Translations under genes and position numbers: made by a program | The notes under the pieces: generated by a model | What the model was told of the DNA's origin: nothing | Databases searched by the model: none | What the model saw: the letters and a program-made list of their open reading frames with translations, nothing else | In this document: one piece after another, positions 39,199 through 47,800 of the stretch | Numbering within the stretch: the first letter of the stretch is position 1 | Layout of the letters: every line of letters starts with the position of its first letter | DNA from: Providencia rettgeri | GTDB lineage: Bacteria; Pseudomonadota; Gammaproteobacteria; Enterobacterales; Enterobacteriaceae | DNA: 64,000 nucleotides | Assembly: GCF_041075285.1 (NCBI RefSeq) | Contig: NZ_CP163512.1 | Location: forward strand, 1,364,001 to 1,428,000 | Reading direction: 5' to 3'

Positions 39199-40659
39199 TT
39201 ATAACAGTGGGCTAAAGAAATAACAAACGCGCTCAACCACACGGTTCCAGAATGGACGTTGTTCCCATTCATCAATTTCTAATCGTGTTGAGCGAGCCAT
39301 ATAATCATACTGAACTAGCGTTAGATCGCTACCAAAACTTTTATCGTCGATAACAACGGTGATTTCAAAATTAAGCCATAAGCTACGCATATCAAGGTTA
39401 ACGGAACCGACTAAACTGAGTTCACCATCCACGAGTACACTTTTGGTGTGCAATAAGCCATCTTCGAACTGGTAAATTTTCACACCCGCTTCGAGTAATT
39501 CACTGTAAAATGAGCGGCTTGCCCAGCGAACGAGGAATGAGTCATTTTGCCTTGGCATAATAATACTTACATCCACACCACGCATTGCGGCGGTGCAGAT
39601 GGCATGCAGCAAGTCATCGCTAGGGACAAAATAGGGGGTTGTCATGATCAGCTGCTTGCGAGCAGAAAACATGGCGGTCATTAGCGATTGTTGGATCAGT
39701 TCATCGGGGAAGCCGGGACCAGAAGCGATAGTTTGAGTTGTATGCCCATTAGCTTGTTCAAATGGCATGATATTGCTGTCTGGTGGAGGTGGTAAAATAC
39801 GTTGCCCGGTTTCCATTTCCCAATCAAATGCATAGACAATCCCTAATGTGGTACTTACAGGACCTTCCATACGTACCAAGATATCAATCCATTCACCGAC
39901 ACCAGAGTCCTGTTTAAAATAGCGAGGGTCAACCATATTCATACTTCCAGTGTATGAAATGTAGTTATCGATAATTACGATTTTACGATGTTGACGTAAA
40001 TCCATGCGTCGTAAGAAAAAACGCATTAAATTCACTTTAAGGGATTCAACAAATTCAATACCCGCAGCACGCATTTTGTCTGGGTAGTCACTACGGAAAA
40101 AATGCCAACTGCCTGCGGAGTCGACCATAATACGGCATTTCACACCACGCTTAGCGGCATTTAATAATGCCTCTGTCACACCATCGACCAAACCACCGGG
40201 CTGCCAAATATAGAACACCATTTCGATAGAATGTTGTGCATTATTAATATCATTCACAATGGCTTTTAAGGAGTCTTCGCAAGTGGTTAATAGCTGAATA
40301 CGATTACCTTTCACCCCTGCGATACCTTGGCGTTTTTCAACTAATTGAAAAAGGGGTTCTGCGACTGAGCTATTTTCATTGGCAAAAATATGTTTTGAAT
40401 GGCGCAAGTTTTCAAGCCATGTGGCAACAGATGGCCACATATGGTGGGCTTTATCGACACGGCGTTTCCCTAAATGCAGTTCACCAAAAGCGACATAAGC
40501 TATGATCCCGACTAGGGGGAGGATATAGATAATTAATAGCCATGTCATGGCAGAGGTAACAGGTCTTCTTTTGACTAAAACGCGAACAGTAACCGCGGCA
40601 ATGATTAGCCAGTAAATGAAAAATAGAAGCCAACTCATAAGGGTATAAACAGTTGCCAT
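39199..40659 (-). CDS. cls: Cardiolipin synthase A
   Basis: Inner-membrane phospholipase D-family enzyme condensing two phosphatidylglycerols into cardiolipin. The 486 residues include two N-terminal membrane helices (about 8-30 and 38-60) and two HKD catalytic motifs: [18 protein letters not shown] near 222 and [20 protein letters not shown] near 400. Length and order match E. coli ClsA. It lies upstream of yciU on the same strand and is divergent from yciY. Confidence 0.96.
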   Translation of the reverse strand: MATVYTLMSWLLFFIYWLIIAAVTVRVLVKRRPVTSAMTWLLIIYILPLVGIIAYVAFGELHLGKRRVDKAHHMWPSVATWLENLRHSKHIFANENSSVAEPLFQLVEKRQGIAGVKGNRIQLLTTCEDSLKAIVNDINNAQHSIEMVFYIWQPGGLVDGVTEALLNAAKRGVKCRIMVDSAGSWHFFRSDYPDKMRAAGIEFVESLKVNLMRFFLRRMDLRQHRKIVIIDNYISYTGSMNMVDPRYFKQDSGVGEWIDILVRMEGPVSTTLGIVYAFDWEMETGQRILPPPPDSNIMPFEQANGHTTQTIASGPGFPDELIQQSLMTAMFSARKQLIMTTPYFVPSDDLLHAICTAAMRGVDVSIIMPRQNDSFLVRWASRSFYSELLEAGVKIYQFEDGLLHTKSVLVDGELSLVGSVNLDMRSLWLNFEITVVIDDKSFGSDLTLVQYDYMARSTRLEIDEWEQRPFWNRVVERVCYFFSPLL

Positions 40660-40945
40660 AATGGATTAAATGCCTCTCGCAATAGGAAAATATCATCAAA
40701 AAAAGACGTTTTACCTGAAAAAACAGTGAACAATATATTAATTTAATAGAATTTAGCAAAGTTTTGCAGTAAAAGCTTTGGGTAATGGATGATTCATTAG
40801 AAATTAGTGGTTTTTATTATAAATAGTTGGCATCGGATATGACATTGCGAGCATAAAATGGCGTCTACAAGATCTACTTGGCTCTTTTTTTCAAAGGAAT
40901 ATAATACTTTCTCACAAAAATTTTTTCACAAAAAAGGGCAGGAAA

Positions 40946-41119
40946 ATGAGACGCAGTAGGCACGAAGTCGGTCGTTGGAGAATGTTAAGACAAGTACAAC
41001 GCCGCCGTCGACGCTGGTTAGAAGGGCATTCTCGGCGCAATATGCACATCTACGCAATGCGCAAAATCGATATTTATCGCCGTCGTCACTCACTGCTGTT
41101 TACCCAATGGCTTGAGTAG
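40946..41119 (+). CDS. yciY: YciY family small basic protein
   Basis: 57-codon gene, easily missed. It begins MRRSRHEVGRWRMLRQVQRR and continues with WLEGHSRRNMHIYAMRK, matching E. coli YciY (57 residues, beside cls) closely. The protein is extremely Arg-rich (about a third Arg) with no hydrophobic segment, suggesting RNA, DNA or membrane-surface binding. A ribosome site AGGA precedes the ATG. Function is unknown. Order cls-yciY-tonB as in E. coli. Confidence 0.9.
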   Translation: MRRSRHEVGRWRMLRQVQRRRRRWLEGHSRRNMHIYAMRKIDIYRRRHSLLFTQWLE

Positions 41120-41245
41120 GGTTATTAGAGCGCGTATTCACATTTTTTACTTTGTATGACAAACGTTATTGAATATGATTGCTATTTGCATTTAAACTAG
41201 TCACTATATTCTTTTAGGTAGACAGGTGTAGGGTAGAAATTGCAT

Positions 41246-41965
41246 ATGCGTTGGATCCGTTGGACTTTAATTATCGTCATCTCATTATCTATTCATGCTG
41301 GGCTTGCAATGGCATGGATTTTTAATCAACCTAAACTGGCTAAAAATCCGGAACCTATGACGATAGCAATGGTTGCGTTTGCTGAACCTGAGGCTGCTGC
41401 TGAACCTGTTCAAGAGGTTGAAACACCTGTTGAACCAGAGCCTGAACCCATTATCGAACCTGAACCAGAACCTGTGGTTGAGCCGGCAATTGTATTACCC
41501 AAGAAAAAACCAGAAGTGAAGAAAAAGCCAAAACCAAAACAGGAAGAAAAGAAAAAAATTAAAGAAGATGTAAAGCCAGTTGAAAAACAACTTGCGATGA
41601 ATAACATCAAATCAGATGCAACAGCAGCGCAAACAAACAACACGCCTATTACGACAGCGAAAACCACAGGGGCGAGTAATAGCCAATCTACTGCGAAAAG
41701 AGGCCCAAGAGCACTGCACAAACAAGCGCCAGTTTATCCTGAACGCGCACGTCGCTTAGGGAAAGAAGGGTATGTTAAGGTACGTTATGATATCGATGAT
41801 GGTGGTCGAGTTACCAACATTGAGTTTGTTGAAGTATCACCTAAAGGTTTGTTTGAAAGAGATGTGAAGCGTGCGATGAACCGTTGGACATTTGAAAAGC
41901 AACCCGCTAAAGGCTATGTTACAGAGATCTACTTTAAACTCGATGGCACTGTTAGTCAGGTATAA
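41246..41965 (+). CDS. tonB: Energy transducer TonB
   Basis: Couples the inner-membrane proton motive force (via ExbB/ExbD) to outer-membrane TonB-dependent transporters. From the ATG at 41246 it has 239 residues, the E. coli length; a TTG 6 bp upstream is also in frame. The N-terminal signal anchor (RWTLIIVISLSIHAGLAMAW) contains the Ser/His residues needed for ExbB contact. A Glu-Pro then Lys-Pro rich spacer (about 55-115, EPEPEPIIEPEPEP) precedes the C-terminal domain (YPERARRLGKEGYVKVRYDI). Confidence 0.96.
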   Translation: MRWIRWTLIIVISLSIHAGLAMAWIFNQPKLAKNPEPMTIAMVAFAEPEAAAEPVQEVETPVEPEPEPIIEPEPEPVVEPAIVLPKKKPEVKKKPKPKQEEKKKIKEDVKPVEKQLAMNNIKSDATAAQTNNTPITTAKTTGASNSQSTAKRGPRALHKQAPVYPERARRLGKEGYVKVRYDIDDGGRVTNIEFVEVSPKGLFERDVKRAMNRWTFEKQPAKGYVTEIYFKLDGTVSQV

Positions 41966-41981
41966 TGCATTGATTAATTGA

Positions 41982-42010
41982 AAAAAAGCACCTTTAACGG
42001 GTGCTTTTTT
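41982..42010. terminator. Terminator between tonB and yciA
   Basis: Stem AAAAAAGCACC / GGTGCTTTTTT with a short loop; A- and T-tracts on both sides make it bidirectional for the convergent genes. Confidence 0.88.
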
Positions 42011-42033
42011 AATTTAAGTACTAACAAAAATGA

Positions 42034-42462
42034 TTATTCAGCGAGTTGCTCTGAACTTGCCAATTGGAAATGTTGCTTTTCTGTGGGTAACTCACGGGGG
42101 GTATTATCATCATTTACCGCGACATAGGTAAAAATGGCATCCGTTGCACGGTAGCGTTGGCCAACAGGTTCTGAAGCAACTTTTTTTACCCACACTTCGA
42201 TATTAATGGTAATTGAGCTTTTACCCGTTTTTAAGCAACGTGCATAGCAACAGACCACATCACCGACAGCAACAGGCTTTTGAAATTTTATGCCATTCAC
42301 GGCGACGGTAACAACACGACCAAGTGCGATTTCTTTTGCAAGAATAGCGCCGCCAATATCCATTTGTGACATCAGCCAGCCACCAAAAATATCACCATTG
42401 GCGTTTGTGTCCGCAGGCATGGCTAAGGTTCTTAAAACCAATTCACCGTTTGGTAATTGCAT
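42034..42462 (-). CDS. yciA: Acyl-CoA thioesterase YciA
   Basis: Hotdog-fold thioesterase that hydrolyses a broad range of acyl-CoAs. The 142 residues are slightly longer than E. coli YciA (132). The catalytic stretch NANGDIFGGWLMSQMDIGGA carries the active-site Asn/Asp, and the CoA-contact region IKFQKPVAVGDVVCCYARC follows. It is convergent with tonB, as in E. coli. Confidence 0.95.
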   Translation of the reverse strand: MQLPNGELVLRTLAMPADTNANGDIFGGWLMSQMDIGGAILAKEIALGRVVTVAVNGIKFQKPVAVGDVVCCYARCLKTGKSSITINIEVWVKKVASEPVGQRYRATDAIFTYVAVNDDNTPRELPTEKQHFQLASSEQLAE

Positions 42463-42753
42463 ATTTAACTCTTATTAAAAAAGGGAATAAAAACGTCTAG
42501 TTAGCATTTATAGCAAATTACTGATGCCCAAGTAAACTCTAACAATGTACTTATTACATTGGAATGAATTTTAAAATGTATTTATCTCAAAGAATGGACG
42601 AAAATGAACAGAATATCGGCGTACTGTGGTTAAATTAGACTAAAAATTAGAGTTATGCAAAGAAAGCCCAAGAAATGTTTTTTATATTTAGTCGGTTGAT
42701 TAAATTACCTATACTTAATAATAAACCGTTGATGATGATTTGGAGGTGATTTT

Positions 42754-42951
42754 ATGAGACTGATTTTGGCAATATTGTTACCTTGGTTTCAGTTTTTCAC
42801 TATCGGGCGACCATTTGCAGGAATAATGTGTTTGATATTACAATTGACTTTAATTGGTTGGCTACCTGCGGCAATCTGGTCGGTGTATGCATTATCACAA
42901 TACAATACCGATAAGAAGATTGAAAAAGCGTTTGGGCAAAGTCGCAATTAG
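42754..42951 (+). CDS. Small Pmp3/YqaE-like membrane protein
   Basis: 65-residue protein with two hydrophobic segments (3-22 ILAILLPWFQFFTIGRPF and 24-47 IMCLILQLTLIGWLPAAIW) joined by a short turn and followed by a polar tail ending KKIEKAFGQSRN. The ILLPW...GRPFAG and LTLIGWLPAAIWSVYAL pattern resembles UPF0057 (Pmp3/YqaE) proteins, which affect membrane potential and stress tolerance in yeast and plants. A strong GGAGGTG ribosome site precedes the ATG. E. coli has no gene between yciA and yciB here. Confidence 0.75.
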   Translation: MRLILAILLPWFQFFTIGRPFAGIMCLILQLTLIGWLPAAIWSVYALSQYNTDKKIEKAFGQSRN

Positions 42952-42953
42952 TC

Positions 42954-42989
42954 AAAAAAAAACCTGCTCGATTTATCAGCAGGTTTTTT
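42954..42989. terminator. Bidirectional terminator before yciB
   Basis: Core stem CCTGCT / AGCAGG flanked by A8 and T6 tracts, between the convergent small membrane gene and yciB. Confidence 0.85.
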
Positions 42990-43006
42990 ATAGTGCAGCT
43001 TAATGA

Positions 43007-43564
43007 TTATTCGTCGTGCTTTTCTGCCACTTCTTTGGTCATATTTTTGAAAATATAGACTATGCTTAATACGGTAAAAATCAGTGTTCCAGCCGTCAGC
43101 CCAAATACCTTGAAATTGACCCAGGTATCTTGCGCCATCCAAAATGCCACATAGATATTTAACACCGCACAAAATACAAAGAAGATAGCCCAAGCACTAT
43201 TCAGTTTCATCCAATAGCTATCCGCTAATTTAATCTCTTGGTTACTTCCCAGCATGCGCTGGATTAACGGTTTTTCTGTAAACCACTGGCTAAATAATAA
43301 CGCGATGGCGAAAGCACCATAAATAATAGTCACTTTCCATTTAATAAAAGCATCACTGTGGAAAATCAGTGTTAATGCAGCAAATCCCATGACAATGGCA
43401 CACGTGATCTTTGCGACTTTTTCAACTTTTTTGTAGATAAGGTAAGTGGCTAACAGTGCGAGCGGTGTTGTAACCATTAAGGCACCACTTGCGTAAAAAA
43501 TATCATATCGTTTATACACGATAAAAAAGATAATCAGAGGGATAAAATCAATAAGTTGTTTCAT
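43007..43564 (-). CDS. yciB: Inner-membrane protein YciB (septation protein A family)
   Basis: Multi-pass inner-membrane protein involved in envelope integrity and septation in enterics; IspZ in Shigella. The 185 residues (E. coli 179) have about five hydrophobic segments. Family motifs include MKQLIDFIPLIIFFIVYK at the N-terminus, WKVTIIYGAFAIALLFSQ in the middle, and YWMKLNSAWAIFFVFCAVLN. In E. coli yciA-yciB-yciC are contiguous; here a SulP transporter gene separates yciB from yciC. Confidence 0.94.
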   Translation of the reverse strand: MKQLIDFIPLIIFFIVYKRYDIFYASGALMVTTPLALLATYLIYKKVEKVAKITCAIVMGFAALTLIFHSDAFIKWKVTIIYGAFAIALLFSQWFTEKPLIQRMLGSNQEIKLADSYWMKLNSAWAIFFVFCAVLNIYVAFWMAQDTWVNFKVFGLTAGTLIFTVLSIVYIFKNMTKEVAEKHDE

Positions 43565-43789
43565 AACAGTGAATACAGTGCCTCAACGTCAAGATAATAG
43601 AGTAGTTTAACCGATATTGGCATTAATTGTTAAAAATTTGCACCTTTTTACCAATAAACCCCCCTTGTTTCCAATCATATTTGCACAATTTTACTATTAT
43701 TTGACTTACTTCTAGATAAACTTTATTAGTTCAGATATAACTAAGCTTTCATATATTTTAACTTACTAATTTATAGGTGTTTTTCCTCA

Positions 43790-45580
43790 ATGATAAAGGC
43801 AAAGCTTTTTGTCTGGATGCCCGGCTTACAAGCGCTGTGTAACTATCAACTTTCAGACTTAGGTCCTGATGTGAAAGCAGGATTGTCTGTTGCAGCGGTT
43901 GCCCTCCCTGTTGCGATTGCTTACGCTGAATTGATGGGCGTTAACGCCATTGTGGGTCTGTATGCCTGTATTCTTCCGATGTTTTTTTATGCGTTATTTG
44001 GCACATCTAAGCAATTGATCATTGGTCCGGATGCCGCGACTTGTGCGGTGATTGCCGCCGCTGTTGCACCCCTTGCAATGGGGGATGACAATGTCCGCTG
44101 GCAGTTGATCATCGTAATGAGCTTAATGACCGGCGTTTGGTGTTTGATGGCTGCGCGATTTCGTTTAGGAACCTTTGCTGATTTTCTCTCTCGCCCGATA
44201 TTGCAAGGGTTACTCAATGGGGTGGCCTTGACCATTATCGTCAGCCAACTCGGTAAAATATTTGGGATCACCACGCTGCCCGCTGGGTTTATTGAGCGTC
44301 TCATCGCGTTCCCACAATTAATCACACAGACACATTTACCAACTTTATTTGTTGCACTCGCCACATTGGCCATTACATTAGCAATTAAGCGGGTGCGCAG
44401 TAAGTGGCCATCATTATTGATTGCAATGGTACTGGCTACCTTTGCCAGTATTGTGTTTAATCTTGAGCAATATGGTATCAGTACAGTTGGCAATTTAGGT
44501 GAAGGATTGCCTTCTATTCCAATGCCTGATTTCCCACCTGGATTATTAAGAGATTTAGTGATCCCTTCAATGAACTTAGCGGTGATTAGCTTCGTCAGTT
44601 TTATGATGACGGCACGCAGTTTTGCCAGTAAAAACGGTTATGCCATCGATGCAGATCAGGAGTTGAGGGCATTAGGGATAGCCAATATTGCGTCCGCCTT
44701 ATCCCAAGGGTTTGCCGTGAGCGCAGCCAGTAGCCGTACTGCGGTTAACGATATGATGGGGGGAAAAACACAGTTAGTTTCTATTGTCGCGGCATTGGCG
44801 ATTTTAGCGGTCCTATTATTTTCAATGAATTTATTGGAATTTATCCCAATGCCTGCATTAGGCATGGTACTGGTGGTCTCGACATTTTCTCTCATTAGCT
44901 TTCGCAGTATTTTATCTATGCGAAAACGTAATAGAGAAGCTTTTTTCTTATGTGTTTTTACATTAATTGCGGTACTACTGGTTGGGCTGATTAGTGGTGT
45001 GGGATTAGCCGTGTTATTGGGTTTATTGCAGTTTATCCGAATCATATTTAGACCAACGGATCAACAACTTGGTGTGGATGAACAAGGCATGTTACATTCG
45101 ATAACTTCCGATAATGATATTCAGCCTATAGAGGGCGTATTAATTTATCGATTTAATTCTCCGCTAACGTATTTTAACGTGAATTACTTTAAAGAACGTT
45201 TGAATAAACATTTAGATAATCAACTAAAAAGGCCTGCTTGGGTTATCGTTGATGCTGCGGTGAGTTTTACTCACAACGATGTGAGTGTATTCTCAACCCT
45301 GAATGACATTGTCACCGCCTTAAAAGCCAAAGGCGTGACACTGGTTCTTGCTGGGCGTCGTACATCGATTAAACGTTGGCTAGCACAAAATAAAATTACA
45401 CGTTCTGATGATGACTTATTAGTGGTACCTGATATTTACTTTGCGATCCGCTTAATTCAAAGTAAACAGCAAATCAAAATGAAATGCGTTGAAGATAAAA
45501 AGGCAGAAGAAGAGAAACGGACATTAACGCAGCAACAACCAGAAGGTGCATGTCAGAATGAGGGGAGCGATGAGAAATAA
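43790..45580 (+). CDS. SulP family inorganic anion transporter with STAS domain
   Basis: 596-residue SLC26/SulP transporter. About a dozen hydrophobic segments lie in residues 20-420, including the SulP signature VALPVAIAYAELMGVNAIVG near 37-56 and SFASKNGYAIDADQELRALG near 290. A cytoplasmic C-terminal STAS domain spans about 445-560 (GVLIYRFNSPLTYFNVNYF...WVIVDAAVSFTHNDVS). A polar Glu/Lys tail follows. The substrate could be sulfate, bicarbonate or dicarboxylate and cannot be read from sequence; it does not look like E. coli DauA at the N-terminus. It lies between yciB and yciC, where E. coli has nothing. Confidence 0.9.
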   Translation: MIKAKLFVWMPGLQALCNYQLSDLGPDVKAGLSVAAVALPVAIAYAELMGVNAIVGLYACILPMFFYALFGTSKQLIIGPDAATCAVIAAAVAPLAMGDDNVRWQLIIVMSLMTGVWCLMAARFRLGTFADFLSRPILQGLLNGVALTIIVSQLGKIFGITTLPAGFIERLIAFPQLITQTHLPTLFVALATLAITLAIKRVRSKWPSLLIAMVLATFASIVFNLEQYGISTVGNLGEGLPSIPMPDFPPGLLRDLVIPSMNLAVISFVSFMMTARSFASKNGYAIDADQELRALGIANIASALSQGFAVSAASSRTAVNDMMGGKTQLVSIVAALAILAVLLFSMNLLEFIPMPALGMVLVVSTFSLISFRSILSMRKRNREAFFLCVFTLIAVLLVGLISGVGLAVLLGLLQFIRIIFRPTDQQLGVDEQGMLHSITSDNDIQPIEGVLIYRFNSPLTYFNVNYFKERLNKHLDNQLKRPAWVIVDAAVSFTHNDVSVFSTLNDIVTALKAKGVTLVLAGRRTSIKRWLAQNKITRSDDDLLVVPDIYFAIRLIQSKQQIKMKCVEDKKAEEEKRTLTQQQPEGACQNEGSDEK

Positions 45581-45629
45581 CGAAGAGGTCAGGTTTTTCT
45601 GGTCATCTACTTCTGGTAACGCATTGAAG

Positions 45630-45656
45630 AAAAAGGGAGACATAGTCTCCCTTTTT
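45630..45656. terminator. Bidirectional terminator after the SulP gene
   Basis: Stem GGGAGAC / GTCTCCC with a 3-nt loop, flanked by A5 and T5, between convergent sulP-type gene and yciC. Confidence 0.88.
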
Positions 45657-45666
45657 CAAATAAACA

Positions 45667-46422
45667 CTAGGCGTTTTTATTGATTAACATATATAAACGA
45701 TAGAAATAAATTAACGCAAAAGCTGCAACGATATTATTGAGTAAAAATGAAATACCATTTAGTACGATATGATTCAACTGTAAGCTACTTAATAACACAC
45801 TGACTAGCATTTGTGCTGCCATCCAAATCAATATCATCGGTAGGGCGACACGCCAATTCGCGTAAGCCATTTTCCAGCTTTTACCCATCGCACTAAACGG
45901 GTTTGTCTTTTCGCTAATTAAGATAGCTGGCGCTAACGAAAAACCAATTGCTAGAACAACACCCGGTATCACCATAATGGTAATACCGAGTTGAATAAGA
46001 ATTGAACAAACCACGAGTAATAGAAACATTGAAGGGGCTTTACTTAATGATGCACTGAGGGCTTGCATTGCATTTATTGATTCACCTCGAGACATCCCAG
46101 CAATATAGGATAAAGTGCCACAAATTAGCACTAGGCTACCTAGCGTAACAGACAAAATTAACCCAAAAGAAACCCGTAGGATACTGCTTTTATCTTGTTC
46201 AGAAAGACCTAATATCCAATCTTGTAAACCAGCGTTACCCGATTCAATCATTTGATTTTGTGCTTGAGCAAGCACGGTAATCATCTGTTCGCTTGGGATC
46301 ATCATTGCGTATATCACTAGGCTGACCGCAGTGGCTAATACAACAATGGTGAAAAGGCCACTCAGTTGATTTTTGAAAAAATTAACACTGTCACTGATGA
46401 GTGAGTTGGCCGAAATGGACAT
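45667..46422 (-). CDS. yciC: Inner-membrane protein YciC (UPF0259)
   Basis: Multi-pass inner-membrane protein of the YciC family, function unknown; E. coli YciC is 247 residues. From the ATG at 46422 (AGGAG 7 nt upstream) it is 251 residues and begins MSISANSLISDSVNFFKNQL, as orthologues do. An outer start would add 10 residues without homology. Six hydrophobic segments are visible; the ITIMVIPGVVLAIGFSLAPA stretch matches the family. It is divergent from ompW. Confidence 0.92.
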   Translation of the reverse strand: MSISANSLISDSVNFFKNQLSGLFTIVVLATAVSLVIYAMMIPSEQMITVLAQAQNQMIESGNAGLQDWILGLSEQDKSSILRVSFGLILSVTLGSLVLICGTLSYIAGMSRGESINAMQALSASLSKAPSMFLLLVVCSILIQLGITIMVIPGVVLAIGFSLAPAILISEKTNPFSAMGKSWKMAYANWRVALPMILIWMAAQMLVSVLLSSLQLNHIVLNGISFLLNNIVAAFALIYFYRLYMLINKNA

Positions 46423-46681
46423 TTTACTGCTCCTATCTACAAACGGGATCAAAATTTTAATGTAATTGTAACCGAGTATCAGACTTAGAGGTAGAGAAAG
46501 ATAAGAAAATTCGGGAAGTTAACTTGGCTATGTAGAGAGAATCATTACCAATGTTTCGATGAATAAATCAAAAACACTAATTGTATTCACTTAAGTTGTA
46601 TTTTTAATATGTGTTTGATGTGTGGGAAAAATATATAAAATTAAAAAACAATTTTTTATTTTATTAGTTATTTTCCAAAAA

Positions 46682-46695
46682 TTGATTTAAATCAA
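46682..46695. promoter_or_regulatory. Perfect FNR box upstream of ompW
   Basis: TTGATTTAAATCAA is an exact match to the FNR consensus TTGAT-N4-ATCAA. A -10-like AATAAT near 46717-46722 would put a start site around 46730, placing the box near -41.5 (class II activation). ompW is FNR-regulated in E. coli. The promoter position is inferred. Confidence 0.75.
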
Positions 46696-46839
46696 AATTA
46701 AAAAAATAATAGATGGAATAATAAAACAATATTTATTGGGTTACCTATAAATTGCTAAAAGATGTGATCTTGATTTGAACATCAATTTATATAATACGGT
46801 ATATTTTACTAGAATAAAAACACAGGAATGGGATTGATA

Positions 46840-47475
46840 ATGAAAAAACTCACTGCGCTTGTATTAGCGGCTGCAACTTTAGCTCCAGCTGCTTCAATTG
46901 CTCATGAAGCTGGCGATTTTCTATTTCGCGCCGGTACTGCAACAGTAAGACCTAATGCGGGATCTGAAGACGTATTAGGTTTAGGTAAATTTAATGCCAA
47001 TAATAATACGCAATTAGGTTTAACCTTTGGATATATGATCACTGATAATATTGGTGTGGAATTATTAGCTGCCACGCCGTTTGAACATAAAGTTAGCTTA
47101 GGTGATTATGGAAATATTGCGTCAGTTAAACATTTACCACCAACCTTAATGGCACAATACTATTTTGGTAGTAAGGAAGATAAATTACGCCCTTACTTAG
47201 GGGCAGGTGTGAACTATACTTTCTTCTTTGATGAGAAATTTAACTCTACAGGTAAATCTATGCAGCTAACAGATCTTGATTTATCAAGTTCTTGGGGCTT
47301 TGCTGCACAAGCAGGTATGGACTATATGCTTACAGATAACTGGATGTTAAACGCCTCAGTTTGGTGGATGGATATTGATACTGAAGTTAAATTCAAAGCT
47401 GGGGGAGAGCAGGCTAAGATTGATACTCGCTTAGACCCATTTGTATTTATGTTTGGAGCAGGTTACCGCTTCTAA
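46840..47475 (+). CDS. ompW: Outer-membrane protein OmpW
   Basis: Eight-stranded outer-membrane beta-barrel thought to pass small hydrophobic molecules. From the ATG at 46840 it has 211 residues (E. coli 212), with signal peptide MKKLTALVLAAATLAPAASIA cut before HEAGDF. Alternating beta strands follow and the C-terminus is FMFGAGYRF, ending in Phe. An ATG 12 bp upstream abuts the AGGA and is less likely. It is divergent from yciC, as in E. coli, with an FNR box in the region between. Confidence 0.96.
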   Translation: MKKLTALVLAAATLAPAASIAHEAGDFLFRAGTATVRPNAGSEDVLGLGKFNANNNTQLGLTFGYMITDNIGVELLAATPFEHKVSLGDYGNIASVKHLPPTLMAQYYFGSKEDKLRPYLGAGVNYTFFFDEKFNSTGKSMQLTDLDLSSSWGFAAQAGMDYMLTDNWMLNASVWWMDIDTEVKFKAGGEQAKIDTRLDPFVFMFGAGYRF

Positions 47476-47537
47476 TAAATTTGATAGGATGCAATACAGG
47501 TTAATACCTGAATTCTGATGGATTAGAGTGTAGTAGG

Positions 47538-47570
47538 AAATCCGAGAATATTTATATTCTCGGATTTTTT
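47538..47570 (+). terminator. Terminator of ompW
   Basis: Thirteen-bp stem AAATCCGAGAATA / TATTCTCGGATTT with a short loop and T-tract. Confidence 0.9.
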
Positions 47571-47735
47571 GTTCTAAAGAAAATAAACCTTGATATCACA
47601 TTAGAATAACAATTCTATTACACTATAAATTATAGAAAATAATATTGATTATGAATTACGAAAATATTTTATAAATGTGATTGTTAAAGAGCAAAATAAT
47701 CACTTATCTCACACTATGAGTGATTAAGCCAATAG

Positions 47736-47772
47736 CGAAAAAAGCCAAATACAGATTAAATATATTTGGCTT
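47736..47772 (-). terminator. Terminator of the tpsB gene
   Basis: Ten-bp stem AAGCCAAATA / TATTTGGCTT, 11-nt loop; on the minus strand followed by TTTT. It lies 29 bp past the tpsB stop. Confidence 0.8.
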
Positions 47773-47800
47773 CAAGTGTTGCTTAATTAAGGGGGCGGTA

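Noticed and set aside
39177..39275. N-terminal extension of YciU
   Set aside because: The extra 33 residues overlap the end of cls, match nothing in the family, and the inner ATG at 39176 has a strong ribosome site.
41410..41721. 103-codon minus-strand open frame rich in Gly/Ser/Phe
   Set aside because: It is the antisense shadow of the Glu-Pro/Lys-Pro spacer of TonB; its low-complexity product reflects that repeat and it has no ribosome site.
43987..44493. 168-codon minus-strand open frame
   Set aside because: It lies wholly inside the SulP transporter gene on the opposite strand, with no start signal and no recognisable protein; the SulP frame is clearly the coding one.
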